NCBI GenBank assembly: GCA_020558355.1
Contig: JAJCKG010000001.1
Coordinates: forward strand, 1 to 64,000
Source of the DNA: a bacterium 210820-DFI.6.37
Lineage (GTDB): Bacteria; Bacillota; Clostridia; Peptostreptococcales; Anaerovoracaceae
Length of the DNA: 64,000 bases
Reading direction: 5' to 3'
Every line of letters begins with the position of its first letter. The stretch's first letter is position 1. Below are positions 8,611-16,656 of this stretch, piece by piece. The notes beneath the pieces are model-generated. The model had not been told where the DNA came from, did not search any database, and saw only the letters and a program-made list of their open reading frames with translations. A program made the translations under genes and the position numbers.

Positions 8611-8976
8611 CTATTTTTTCTTAAATATACTATCTGCCAAAAAACCTGCATATGTCATATTTTCGTTTACAGGTGATTCTGGCGCATACTGCAGTGCCTT
8701 ACTCAGTAATCTCTGAAAGCCCTTTTCCTGATTTTGCTCCATTGCATATCCATATTTTTTTGCTAATCGACGAAGATCTTTCTTTATTTTTTCATTATTT
8801 TTCATAGTTAAAATATTATAGCCTAAAGATAAAGGTTTCTTTGCCGCTTTACTTTTAGAAATAAGGTATGACAGTATTTGTCCAATTGCAAAATAATATT
8901 CTTCATCATCCTCAAAATCCCACTCACCAGACTTCGTTGATATATATTTTTTTAATTTCTGCTCTTTGCTTTCCAT
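8611..8976 (-). CDS. cas11b: Internal small subunit Cas11b within cas8b (candidate)
   Basis: Inside cas8b the DNA GGAGGAACTTATGGAA places a near-perfect Shine-Dalgarno site four bases before an in-frame ATG. The product would start MESKEQKLKKY and be 121 residues long, the size of Cas11 subunits. In several type I-B, I-C and I-D systems Cas11 is known to be made by internal initiation in the cas8 or cas10 gene. The site is seen directly; its use here is inference. Confidence 0.6.
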   Translation of the reverse strand: MESKEQKLKKYISTKSGEWDFEDDEEYYFAIGQILSYLISKSKAAKKPLSLGYNILTMKNNEKIKKDLRRLAKKYGYAMEQNQEKGFQRLLSKALQYAPESPVNENMTYAGFLADSIFKKK

Positions 8977-10353
8977 AAGTTCCTCCATTTCATTTGTTTG
9001 CGCAAAATACTCCCGAAGTGACCACCTAAGATTCATCTGTTTCTTCGCTTTTTTCAAGTATCCATTTTTGATTGAATTTTGAATCAGCGCCTTTGATACC
9101 TGTTCCATAAGGGCAGAAACATCGGTTCCATTATTTGTATGCAGCCAGGAATGAATCCTGTCCCTTGAAGCCAATAGCTGGTTTGCCAGAACGCCATCCG
9201 TTATTAATAGATTCTCCGGTGCTGTAAAATAGTTGCTTTGCAGACACTTATTAAATAAAATCTCATCAATTAGTTCTTCCAATCGATTTCCTTTTCTGAT
9301 TGTTTTTCCTGCGTCTGTGTTTTCTTCTCCAGTTTTGAAAAAGACCTTATACAAAAAAGGCTGATCCAAATTTGGAGAACAACTCACTACATTTTTAAAA
9401 TCCACAATTTTCGCTTCATTTTTTTCTTTTGCAATCCGCATATAGTAGCCGGTAACAGGCTGCCCCACATTTTCTCCCGCACGCAATCCGATAATCTTAC
9501 GGTCTTCTATATCGAAATAAATATCGTACTTTCTTTCTGACGCCAGGCTCATCAGATAGTCAAAAAATTGGGACTGAAGCAAAACCTCTTCCTGATTCAG
9601 CATATAAGGAAGCTCCATTCCGCCCCGCTTCCGATTAGCCAGGTACGGCTTTTTTGTGTTCATCCCCATATTGTTGTTGGGAAGCCCGTAAATTTCCCCA
9701 TCAATACTCTGATTAAAATCGTTGTTGTTATAAATATTGGGGATAATATACCGCATACTTTCCTTTTGATAAAGCTCCTTTGTCTCCTTCTCATCCTCAA
9801 GCACAAAGAACAATTTTAGATAGTCCTTTTTCTCCAGATCAACCTCTAAAGAAAAAATGTGTTCCAGCATCCATTCTTCGATTTCCTGCAGCAAAGACGC
9901 GTTTATTTCTCCCAGAGTCTGTTCCGCTTCACAATATAAAGCCTTTGCCTTCGCTTTTTTGTATTTTTGTTTCGGGTCTCGAAGTATCTGATTATATCGT
10001 TTAATGGATTCTTCATTCAGCTTTCCTGTTTTCAAGCTTTCCTTTTTAAATGCATAGGAAAGAAAATTATTGCTGTGGATCACTTTACCAGTATCTATGG
10101 GTTTATTCATTTCAATAAGTTTACTGTAGTAATCCAGATAACAGATATATCGAAACTGGGTATTATCGCTTCCAATCAGACTTTTACTTTTCTTATCATA
10201 ACGGATATCAAAAGGCACCCCCGGTTCAAATCCCCTGGGCGTTTTCTTGATTAAAAGATAGGTTCCGTCTTTTGGTATATGATGGTCAATGACATAGGCA
10301 TCTGTCTTTTTCTCAAGATTTTCTTTGAAAATATCAATACAGTCTTTCAGCAA
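8611..10353 (-). CDS. cas8b: Cascade large subunit Cas8b (Csh1 family)
   Basis: A 580-residue Csh1-type Cas8b, which recognises the PAM. The N-terminal half shows the usual Csh1 segments (SFEGPFLYKVFF-like, here DQPFLYKVFFKTGEE near 350), and the C-terminal part is helical and charged, matching the small subunit (Cas11b). An internal ATG at 8976 with a strong GGAGGA site could make Cas11b separately. It starts two bases after the cas6 stop. No zinc-finger cysteines are obvious. Confidence 0.93.
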   Translation of the reverse strand: MLKDCIDIFKENLEKKTDAYVIDHHIPKDGTYLLIKKTPRGFEPGVPFDIRYDKKSKSLIGSDNTQFRYICYLDYYSKLIEMNKPIDTGKVIHSNNFLSYAFKKESLKTGKLNEESIKRYNQILRDPKQKYKKAKAKALYCEAEQTLGEINASLLQEIEEWMLEHIFSLEVDLEKKDYLKLFFVLEDEKETKELYQKESMRYIIPNIYNNNDFNQSIDGEIYGLPNNNMGMNTKKPYLANRKRGGMELPYMLNQEEVLLQSQFFDYLMSLASERKYDIYFDIEDRKIIGLRAGENVGQPVTGYYMRIAKEKNEAKIVDFKNVVSCSPNLDQPFLYKVFFKTGEENTDAGKTIRKGNRLEELIDEILFNKCLQSNYFTAPENLLITDGVLANQLLASRDRIHSWLHTNNGTDVSALMEQVSKALIQNSIKNGYLKKAKKQMNLRWSLREYFAQTNEMEELMESKEQKLKKYISTKSGEWDFEDDEEYYFAIGQILSYLISKSKAAKKPLSLGYNILTMKNNEKIKKDLRRLAKKYGYAMEQNQEKGFQRLLSKALQYAPESPVNENMTYAGFLADSIFKKK

Positions 10354-10355
10354 AA

Positions 10356-11066
10356 TTACACCCCCTTAAGCGGCCTGTAATTTACGTACCCGGCGCCCCG
10401 CGACCCAAGCTCGCCAACGCCCACGGCCAGCGCCATGTAAGCCAGATCCTGCGCACTCTGATTGCTGGCAATTGCCATTTCTATTTTATCTCCAAGCAAT
10501 GTGATATTTTTATATGGCAGGGCAATCGGCTTTTCATTGGTAAACGTAAATTGATTCCAGAGTTCAAACCCTTCATCCAACTTTGTCTTTGTAAAATAAT
10601 TATACTTTTTTACCAGATTCACAAAAATCCTCTTCTGAAAATCCTGGAAATTGAGATTGGTTCCCCTCCAATATCCGCTGTTATCCTGACACTTTATGAT
10701 CACCGGAGTCAGAGAATAGAGCTTCTCTATCGGCTTTTGCGGAACCATCCATACTTCCGCGGTCAGCCCTTTCATTAATGAAGTATCAATATGCGAAAGC
10801 GTTTCAATCAGGTATTCCGCCAGCTTCATATCCAGAGTCCTCAGTGTAAAGGTACGCAGTGTATCTTTTGTATAAACGCCTGTTTTTTCAATAGGAGCCA
10901 AACTGGAAAAGCTATAGCTCTTGTAACAGTTCTGCTGGTGATAACGCTTCCATTCTTCAGACTTGCATAGACCCTTGTCCACAAAGGCCGCAATCGCAGC
11001 GGCAGCCCGTTCTTTTGATATATCCTCCATCAAATATACCTTTACTTTGATAGCCGCAATTCTCAT
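10356..11066 (-). CDS. cas6: CRISPR RNA endoribonuclease Cas6
   Basis: A 236-residue RAMP protein starting MRIAAIKVKVYLMED and ending with the Gly-rich loop GVGELGSRGAGYVNYRP, the Cas6 hallmark. It cuts pre-crRNA at the base of the repeat hairpin and leaves the 8-nt 5' handle. It must process two different repeat sequences here (arrays 1-2 and array 3) and probably the degenerate mini-CRISPR, since it is the only Cas6 seen. It lies 26 bp downstream of the DUF3990 partner gene in the same operon. Confidence 0.93.
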   Translation of the reverse strand: MRIAAIKVKVYLMEDISKERAAAAIAAFVDKGLCKSEEWKRYHQQNCYKSYSFSSLAPIEKTGVYTKDTLRTFTLRTLDMKLAEYLIETLSHIDTSLMKGLTAEVWMVPQKPIEKLYSLTPVIIKCQDNSGYWRGTNLNFQDFQKRIFVNLVKKYNYFTKTKLDEGFELWNQFTFTNEKPIALPYKNITLLGDKIEMAIASNQSAQDLAYMALAVGVGELGSRGAGYVNYRPLKGV

Positions 11067-11092
11067 TGCCTGATCACATCCTTTCCTTCTTT

Positions 11093-11533
11093 TTAATCAA
11101 GGACTTCTCCCTCCTCATAACACACAGCAATATATTCCCGGGACTGATAATAAAAGTCCGTATTATAATCGGATATTTTCTCTTCAATCCAGGAATGGTA
11201 CACTTCAAACAGTCCGTCGATTACCTGCTGTTCTTCATAAGAGTCCTCAATAAGCCGTTCAAAAACAGACCCAATATCCCAATAATCGGGGATCAGATAT
11301 TTGCACGCCGTTACATTATCAAACTCCCCATTTTTTATTTCATATTCCTCAATAAAATCATTTGCGACTTTTTCAATCGGTTCACAGTGAAACACATCCG
11401 CGTATTCATAGATTCTGGCGACAGTCTCTTTGCCAAGCTGATCGATGATATCTGGTCGACGGTTCACTGTTATTCGCCCAATATATTCAATCAGGCTGCA
11501 TGTGTAAAACAACGCGTCATTATTCTTTTCCAT
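11093..11533 (-). CDS. Partner protein of DUF3990, function unknown
   Basis: A 146-residue acidic protein beginning MEKNNDALFYTCSLIEYIGR, mostly helical, with KVANDFIEEYEIKNGEFDN in the middle and a conserved-looking PDYWDIGSVFERLI. Similar proteins commonly sit next to DUF3990 genes in clostridia (recollection, not searched). Its start codon lies inside the end of the DUF3990 gene (14-bp overlap, GGGGGAAGAAGTTC before the ATG), so the two are co-translated as a toxin-antitoxin pair would be. It is followed after 26 bp by cas6, so it is part of the cas transcript. Confidence 0.7.
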   Translation of the reverse strand: MEKNNDALFYTCSLIEYIGRITVNRRPDIIDQLGKETVARIYEYADVFHCEPIEKVANDFIEEYEIKNGEFDNVTACKYLIPDYWDIGSVFERLIEDSYEEQQVIDGLFEVYHSWIEEKISDYNTDFYYQSREYIAVCYEEGEVLD

Positions 11534-11993
11534 GAACTTCTTCCCCCTTAATAAAGTTTAATGTTTGTAAGGCCCTTGCTGTATGGAAACTGATCTGATG
11601 TGTTGGGTATTTGAACCTTGCCAGTTCCCAAAAAGCCGCTCTTGAAATTTTGCCATCTATAAAACTTTGGATGTAATTAAAAATCGTATCATCTGCCATT
11701 GGTCCCTCTACAATATCATAATCGTGCGTTTTTCCCCTTCTGCAGTCTACAACAAAATCAAGCCACTCTTCTGTCATCGTTTCGAACTTTAGGTGTCTTA
11801 ATTCTGGATTTTCATGATACTCATATATATTTACATATCCTGATTTACCCATTCGTGTAGCCCACCGCTCAGCCTGCTTTCTTATATAGGTGCAATAAAA
11901 ACCGTAATAGAAATCTTTATGATATTTCGCAATTCGGATTTCCGGATACGGAACGATCATTCGGCTTCCATGGTAAATTAATTTTGATTCCAT
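11520..11993 (-). CDS. DUF3990 protein, putative ADP-ribosyltransferase-like toxin
   Basis: A 157-residue protein with the DUF3990 pattern: LIYHGSRMIV at the start, YYGFYCTYIRKQAERWA, TEEWLDFVVDCRRGKTHDYD and IVEGPMADDTI. DUF3990 resembles the ADP-ribosyltransferase fold and is often paired with a small partner. I chose the ATG at 11993 because AAAGGGAGG lies eight bases before it; a longer frame from 12035 contains that site within the coding sequence. It is the first gene after the promoter at 12055-12083 and all cas genes follow on the same strand, so it heads the cas operon. Confidence 0.75.
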   Translation of the reverse strand: MESKLIYHGSRMIVPYPEIRIAKYHKDFYYGFYCTYIRKQAERWATRMGKSGYVNIYEYHENPELRHLKFETMTEEWLDFVVDCRRGKTHDYDIVEGPMADDTIFNYIQSFIDGKISRAAFWELARFKYPTHQISFHTARALQTLNFIKGEEVHGKE

Positions 11994-12054
11994 ATTGCAA
12001 CCTCCCTTTAAACTATATCTGGTATACTGAATCATCTTTCTTTGTCATGAATTA

Positions 12055-12083
12055 ATCTTAACGCATTTTCGCTAGCAAGTCAA
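12055..12083 (-). promoter_or_regulatory. Promoter of the DUF3990-cas operon
   Basis: On the minus strand, TTGACT (12083-12078), exactly 17 bp, then TAAGAT (12060-12055). The transcript would start near 12048, 55 bases before the DUF3990 start codon. It is the only good promoter upstream of the operon. The matching sequence of the mini-CRISPR pseudo-spacer ends three bases upstream of the -35 box. Confidence 0.8.
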
Positions 12084-12086
12084 TAC

Positions 12087-12105
12087 TTAATTTTATAATT
12101 ATAGC
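12087..12105 (-). promoter_or_regulatory. Target-like sequence (pseudo-protospacer) at the cas promoter
   Basis: Minus-strand sequence GCTATAATTATAAAATTAA, identical over 19 bases to the first 19 bases of the pseudo-spacer at 12184-12163. Directly 5' of it is TCA, a PAM accepted by several clostridial type I-B systems (known from other species). The copy inside the mini-CRISPR is flanked by repeat DNA, not TCA, so it would not be targeted. The -35 box lies three bases downstream. Confidence 0.7.
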
Positions 12106-12132
12106 TGACTTTATTATATTAACGCAAACACC

Positions 12133-12212
12133 CTTAATTTACATCATATGTTATGGTTCAAAAGTTTAATTTTATAATTATAGCATTTAAAAGCAGTCCC
12201 GCTACGGTTCAC
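12133..12212 (-). CRISPR. creR: Degenerate mini-CRISPR (psiR1-psiS-psiR2), candidate CreR/CreA RNA gene
   Basis: Minus strand. A degenerate 28-nt repeat (12212-12185) starts GTGAACCGTAG and ends CTGCTTTTAAAT, keeping the exact 8-nt handle TTTTAAAT of arrays 1-2. A 22-nt pseudo-spacer (12184-12163) follows. Then a 30-nt degenerate repeat (12162-12133) starts TTTGAACCATAACAT; its ACAT-ATG-ATGT hairpin stands where array repeats have ACAG-AAG-CTGT, again followed by eight bases. The pseudo-spacer matches the cas promoter region. Known crRNA-like regulators (CreR, CreA) have this form. Function here is inference. Confidence 0.7.
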
Positions 12213-12504
12213 ACATTTGGCATCCCAGCCATATCCAGTAACAATATGCTCATTTCAGACTTTTCTCCCGCATTCTCTGCATCGCTATAGGTTTATTACT
12301 GGATTAGTGATATTATATCACAAAGATCCTTTACCAGGCTAATCTTTTCTAAAAATCTCTACAGGTTATGAATTTGCAATCTGTTCAGCGTTTTTACACC
12401 GGCATTACGAAAAAATAATTCCCACCTGGTAAAAAAGTATTTTTTCTTGCTTTTTCAATGAGTTCCGCATTATACTGTATTATAAGAACGTTGAAAAGTG
12501 GATG
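12213..12504. promoter_or_regulatory. Divergent control region: mini-CRISPR promoter and array 3 leader
   Basis: On the minus strand an extended -10 box, TGATATAAT (12320-12312), would start the mini-CRISPR RNA near 12305. A 9-base inverted repeat, ATCCAGTAA (12233-12241) with TTACTGGAT (12296-12304), would pair the 5' end of that RNA. On the plus strand TTGCTT (12447-12452), 18 bp, TATACT (12471-12476) fires into array 3. The TTTTTCAAT and GGTAAAAAAGT words resemble the array 1 and 2 leaders. Confidence 0.6.
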
Positions 12505-13193
12505 GTTGAACCTTATCAGGAGCTGAATTTAGACTATTTTAATCCGGTCGTTACCTGCGCATCCTGCTGCGTTGAACCTTATCAGGAGCTGAATTTAGAC
12601 TGGCGTTTATTCCGCCCATAATCATAAAGCTGGCCAGCGTTGAACCTTATCAGGAGCTGAATTTAGACCGGCTTTGTTATTATGCATCTTTCGATATTCG
12701 ATTGGTTGAACCTTATCAGGAGCTGAATTTAGACTCGTCTGGTGGCTCGTTTATGGTCTGGGAAAACATTGTTGAACCTTATCAGGAGCTGAATTTAGAC
12801 GATATAAGCAGGAGGTTAGTAGAGCAATAAAGAATTGTTGAACCTTATCAGGAGCTGAATTTAGACCTCTTTATATCGTCAATAGAAATATCCGTTTTCG
12901 AGTTGAACCTTATCAGGAGCTGAATTTAGACGATCGCCAATACGCTCGAAACAATCTATTACTTAGCAGTTGAACCTTATCAGGAGCTGAATTTAGACTA
13001 CCCATTTTCAAGCATCCCTTGAAACTGCGCGTGTTGAACCTTATCAGGAGCTGAATTTAGACTCGAAAGCTGCAAAAGTACAGAAGAAGTGATTAAAAGT
13101 TGAACCTTATCAGGAACTGAATTTAGACTTTCGTACAGTCTGGCGATTGCGGTCTGTGACATGGTTAAACCTTATCAGGATCTGATCGAAAGA
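12505..13193 (+). CRISPR. CRISPR array 3: eleven 30-bp repeats, ten spacers, different repeat
   Basis: Repeats start at 12505, 12571, 12639, 12705, 12771, 12837, 12902, 12969, 13033, 13099 and 13164. The unit begins GTTGAACCTTATCAG and ends GAGCTGAATTTAGAC. The tenth has one change and the eleventh is badly decayed, so the leader is at the left. Spacers are 34-38 bp. Its stem is TCAG/CTGA against ACAG/CTGT in arrays 1-2, a compensated change at one base pair. The 8-nt handle is ATTTAGAC. From 13194 to 13394 I see nothing but a ribosome site for the next gene. Confidence 0.97.
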
Positions 13194-13394
13194 CTTCCGG
13201 CGTCAATCTATCTTTCACACGCAAATCCGGGCGCCGCGGCAGAATTTCAGAAAGCTCACAGGCTTTCCGGAAAGCCGCGCCATAAGAAAATCCTTTATGA
13301 CCCACACAGCAATCATTGAATCGGGCGAAAAGCAGATTACCCTTTTATCCGCACCCCGCTTTCAAAAAATCACATAGAAGGAGCCCTTACGATA

Positions 13395-14048
13395 ATGAGT
13401 ACCATCTATCTGTCAGAAACCGCGAATCCAACCCTGATCCATTACTTGAAAGCACAGGGGCATCAGGTGGAAATTATCAAAAAAACAGACCGTACCTACG
13501 ACCCTGTATCCTCCCACCCGGATATCTATCTATGCAGCCTGGGGCCAGGCGCTCCAGTCTTTTTCGGCTGCCCCGAAAAAATCGGGAAAGCCTATCCTGA
13601 GAATATCCGATATAACGCCGCCTGTACCGGTAAGTACCTGCTACACAATCTAAAACACACCGACCCAGACCTCCTGAAAGCCGCCGGACACCTGCAGCCG
13701 GTTCATACCGCTCAGGGTTACACCAAGTGCAATGTAGTCATCGTAGACCAAGCTTCTATTATCACCTCTGATCAGGGGATTTTTAAGGCCAGCAAAGAAA
13801 AGATGGATGTTCTTCTGGTTCGCCCCGGGCATATCAGACTGCAAAACTTTCCTTATGGCTTCATAGGCGGAGCTTCCGGCCGGGTTGGCGACACCATCCT
13901 TTTTAACGGAAACCTTGAAAAGCATCCTAACTTCCAAGAGATAAAAGCCTTTATCGAAAGCCGGAATCTGCGGCTTAAATATTTTAAAGAGTACAGCCTG
14001 GAAGATATCGGAAGCATAATCGAGGCTCCTCCTTCAACTGTCCCATAA
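13395..14048 (+). CDS. DUF6873-type protein with guanidino-modifying-enzyme-like fold
   Basis: A 217-residue soluble protein starting MSTIYLSETANPTLIHYLKAQG, with PDIYLCSLGPGAPVFF, CNVVIVDQASIITSDQGI and GFIGGASGRVGDTILFNGNLEKHPN. These features fit the DUF6873 family, which is predicted to share the fold of arginine deiminase-like guanidino-modifying enzymes. A substrate is not known, and I see no convincing Cys-His-Glu set. AGAAGGAG lies upstream of the ATG. The gene is convergent with the deacetylase gene downstream. Confidence 0.6.
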   Translation: MSTIYLSETANPTLIHYLKAQGHQVEIIKKTDRTYDPVSSHPDIYLCSLGPGAPVFFGCPEKIGKAYPENIRYNAACTGKYLLHNLKHTDPDLLKAAGHLQPVHTAQGYTKCNVVIVDQASIITSDQGIFKASKEKMDVLLVRPGHIRLQNFPYGFIGGASGRVGDTILFNGNLEKHPNFQEIKAFIESRNLRLKYFKEYSLEDIGSIIEAPPSTVP

Positions 14049-14130
14049 AAGCAGGTCCAATTGGAGCCTTCACCTTTGCGCCGGCAGGTTCGGGTTCGCC
14101 TTCATATTCTGTCTTTTTCACTGAAAAAGT

Positions 14131-15414
14131 TTAGAGCTGATCCCCGCTCTGTGAAGCCGGCGGAGCTACCATATTCTGAAAACGCTGCAGCGTCTGACCC
14201 ATTGACATGCGTACCCTCGGCAGCAGCATAGGATCCATCCCCGGCTTTGCCTTACCGCCTTCCGTTGTCACAGCACACAGAAAGCCCGCTTTTTCCACCG
14301 CATCCCTGCACTGCTGAGTATAGTCTCCGTAAGGATACGCAAAAGCGTCCCCGCTTCCGCACTTTTCAATAGAAGCTTTCAGATCCGCAAGCGCCTCTTC
14401 CTCTGAGAGAGCCGTAAAGATCCCGCCATGACCGATGGTGCCTCCCGGACGGTGCATATTGTCCGAATGGGATTGGTATGACACATATTCACTGGGATAA
14501 TCCCGCACCTTCCTCGCGCCCTTTCCAGTTGTAATCATAAAACAGGTAGCCGGAACCTGACACTTTTCCAGCACTGGGATACCCACCTTCAAAAAACTCT
14601 TTGCCCCGTCATCAAAACACAGAACAATGCTCTTTTCCGGCAGCAACAGCTTTCCATCCACATAATCCCGCACCTCTGTCCAGGTTGGGAAATAGTAATT
14701 CTCCGACTTGAGCCACCGAAGCTCTTCTTCAAGATCATGACACTCTATATAATTGCCAAACCGCTGATAAAGGTCTTCCGGAGGGTCGTTTTCATCGTAC
14801 ACATAATGGAACATACAAATAGGAAGTCCCGGTGTCTCATATTCCGTATTCGGCAGAACCTCTACTTTCCGCGTCACCCTGGTTTTCTTCCCGCTGCTGT
14901 CGGATACCGTATAGAAAATTTCCGATGTTCCCGCCTTATTCAGCTCTGGCATCTCCACCTTCACCTGATCGCTCAGCTGGGCGCCGGAACTGTCCTCAGC
15001 GGAAAAACCGGGCTCCTCGAAGGCTTCCCCCAGCTTTACCTTCATAGAATTGTCTCCCGAAAGCTTTAGGACCGGATCCATCTTGTCTCCTACTGTAATC
15101 TCCCGTTCCGCGGATAGATTTCCAAAAGAATAAGTGATTTTATAAGTCCCCGGCTTTTCTGTATTCAGGTCACTGTTGACTTTCACCTGACCGCTTACGT
15201 CCTTGCCAGCCCGCTTCGCCGACACGCCCGGATCCTCATAGACCTGACAGAGGTTCAGCTCCACCTTCTTTTCTCCATTCAGGATCAGATAATACTGGGT
15301 CTGATAGTAAAGAATGGCTCCCGCGCCCAGTAATACAACCGCCGCCAGAAGACATACCGCAACTACCATTTTTCTTTTTCTACTGCTGCTGTGTTTTTTC
15401 CGCATCATACTCAC
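14131..15414 (-). CDS. Membrane-anchored NodB-family polysaccharide deacetylase with Ig-like domains
   Basis: 427 residues. A basic N-terminus precedes one transmembrane segment (about 16-37). Two DUF5011/Ig-like repeats (YEDPGVSAKRAG and FEEPGFSAEDSSG) span about 55-190 outside the cell. The NodB catalytic domain follows from about 195: MFHYVYDEND, CFDDGAKS with the metal and base Asp, SHSDNMH with the metal His pair, and FAYPYG. The family removes acetyl groups from peptidoglycan or other surface glycans. Residue order is complete, so it is probably active. Confidence 0.88.
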   Translation of the reverse strand: MSMMRKKHSSSRKRKMVVAVCLLAAVVLLGAGAILYYQTQYYLILNGEKKVELNLCQVYEDPGVSAKRAGKDVSGQVKVNSDLNTEKPGTYKITYSFGNLSAEREITVGDKMDPVLKLSGDNSMKVKLGEAFEEPGFSAEDSSGAQLSDQVKVEMPELNKAGTSEIFYTVSDSSGKKTRVTRKVEVLPNTEYETPGLPICMFHYVYDENDPPEDLYQRFGNYIECHDLEEELRWLKSENYYFPTWTEVRDYVDGKLLLPEKSIVLCFDDGAKSFLKVGIPVLEKCQVPATCFMITTGKGARKVRDYPSEYVSYQSHSDNMHRPGGTIGHGGIFTALSEEEALADLKASIEKCGSGDAFAYPYGDYTQQCRDAVEKAGFLCAVTTEGGKAKPGMDPMLLPRVRMSMGQTLQRFQNMVAPPASQSGDQL

Positions 15415-15490
15415 TTTCCTTCACTTTACACTTTCATTTTTTCATGGATACTATTATACCATAAGCCGCCATTTATGTTACAATACCCTT

Positions 15491-16552
15491 ATGAAAAAAC
15501 ACGCAATTATTCCAATTTTCATCCCTCATCAGGGCTGTCCCAACGACTGCGTCTTCTGCAATCAGAAAAAGATCACAGCCCGCCAGCCTGACATGAGCCG
15601 TGATGAAATCATAAACACAATTGAAACCTGGCTTTCCACTCTGACTGGCCGCCCCGGCATCGAGACTGTGGAAATTGCCTTTTTCGGCGGCAGCTTTACC
15701 GGAATCCCGCTGGAAAAACAATCGGAGTATCTGGCCATGGCCTATAGCTACAAGACCCAGGGACTGATCCAGAAAATCCACCTTTCCACCAGGCCGGACT
15801 ACATCGATGAAAAAATCCTGGACAACCTGAGGGCTTACAGTGTGGATGTAATCGAGCTGGGCGTCCAGTCCTTTGATGACCGGGTGCTGAAAGCCTCTGG
15901 ACGAGGTCATGACAGCGCCTCGGTCTACCGTGCCTGCCGGCTGATACAGGCATACGGCTTTGAGCTTGGGATACAGCTGATGATCGGCCTGCCGGAGGAT
16001 TCCAAAGAAAGCTGCCTTTATTCCGCAAAAGAAGCGGCAAAGCTGGGCCCTTCCGTCGCCCGCCTGTACCCTACGGTGATCTTAAAGGATACCAGGCTTA
16101 TGGAGCTTTATGAAAGCGGAAGCTACCTTCCTTTGGAAGAAGCGGAGGCTGTGGAGATAACGAAGGAAATGTACAAGCTCCTGACTGCCGCCGGCGTCAA
16201 CATTATCCGCGTCGGGCTGAAAAGCTCCGACCTGATCCAAAACGAAAAGGAAGTTGCCGGCCATACCTTCCACCCGGCCTTCCGTCAGCTGGTTGAAGGC
16301 GCCATTGCCCGGGAAAAGATGCTGCGGCTGCTGGAAGAAGAATTTCTCAGCGGCAGGCAGCCGGAACACGCAAAAATCACATTTTACAGCTCTCCCAACT
16401 GGTTTTCCAATATGATCGGGCACAAAGGCTGTAATAAAGCTTATTTCGCGTCAAAATACCCCCATCTGAATTTCCGCTATAAAACCCATCCTCTGACGGA
16501 TGGTTCTATTGCGATTGCAGTTGCGGGAGAAGGCCACCTTGTGGTAAAATAG
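15491..16552 (+). CDS. Elp3-like radical SAM protein
   Basis: 353 residues from the ATG at 15491; a longer frame from 15314 would give a hydrophobic, unrelated extension overlapping the divergent gene, so I reject it. IFIPHQGCPNDCVFCNQ gives the CxxxCxxC radical SAM cluster. FFGGSFTG, STRPDYID and ELGVQSFDD follow, as in the Elp3/coproporphyrinogen oxidase-like group. Exact substrate is unknown; these bacterial proteins lack the acetyltransferase half of Elp3. There is no clear Shine-Dalgarno site and a TACAAT box lies only eight bases upstream, so a leaderless message is possible. Confidence 0.82.
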   Translation: MKKHAIIPIFIPHQGCPNDCVFCNQKKITARQPDMSRDEIINTIETWLSTLTGRPGIETVEIAFFGGSFTGIPLEKQSEYLAMAYSYKTQGLIQKIHLSTRPDYIDEKILDNLRAYSVDVIELGVQSFDDRVLKASGRGHDSASVYRACRLIQAYGFELGIQLMIGLPEDSKESCLYSAKEAAKLGPSVARLYPTVILKDTRLMELYESGSYLPLEEAEAVEITKEMYKLLTAAGVNIIRVGLKSSDLIQNEKEVAGHTFHPAFRQLVEGAIAREKMLRLLEEEFLSGRQPEHAKITFYSSPNWFSNMIGHKGCNKAYFASKYPHLNFRYKTHPLTDGSIAIAVAGEGHLVVK

Positions 16553-16656
16553 TTGGGTTAAAATAATCAAAGTGAAATCGTTTCCGGGCATGGCGGCGAT
16601 TTCCCAGCAGCGAAAAACATCTGTTTATCGGATGAAAAATAAATTTAGGAGGCATT

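Noticed and set aside
12087..12184. The 19-bp direct repeat as a simple two-site operator
   Set aside because: Possible, since AT-rich repeats 79 bp apart can bind a repressor. But one copy lies exactly between two hairpin-keeping pseudo-repeats and the other has a TCA flank, which a plain operator does not predict. Kept as the alternative.
12135..12505. tracrRNA or type II or V signature
   Set aside because: No Cas9 or Cas12 gene, and the pseudo-repeats fit I-B repeat structure.
15314..15490. N-terminal extension of the radical SAM gene
   Set aside because: It gives a long hydrophobic stretch unrelated to the family and overlaps the divergent deacetylase gene; the family start is at 15491.
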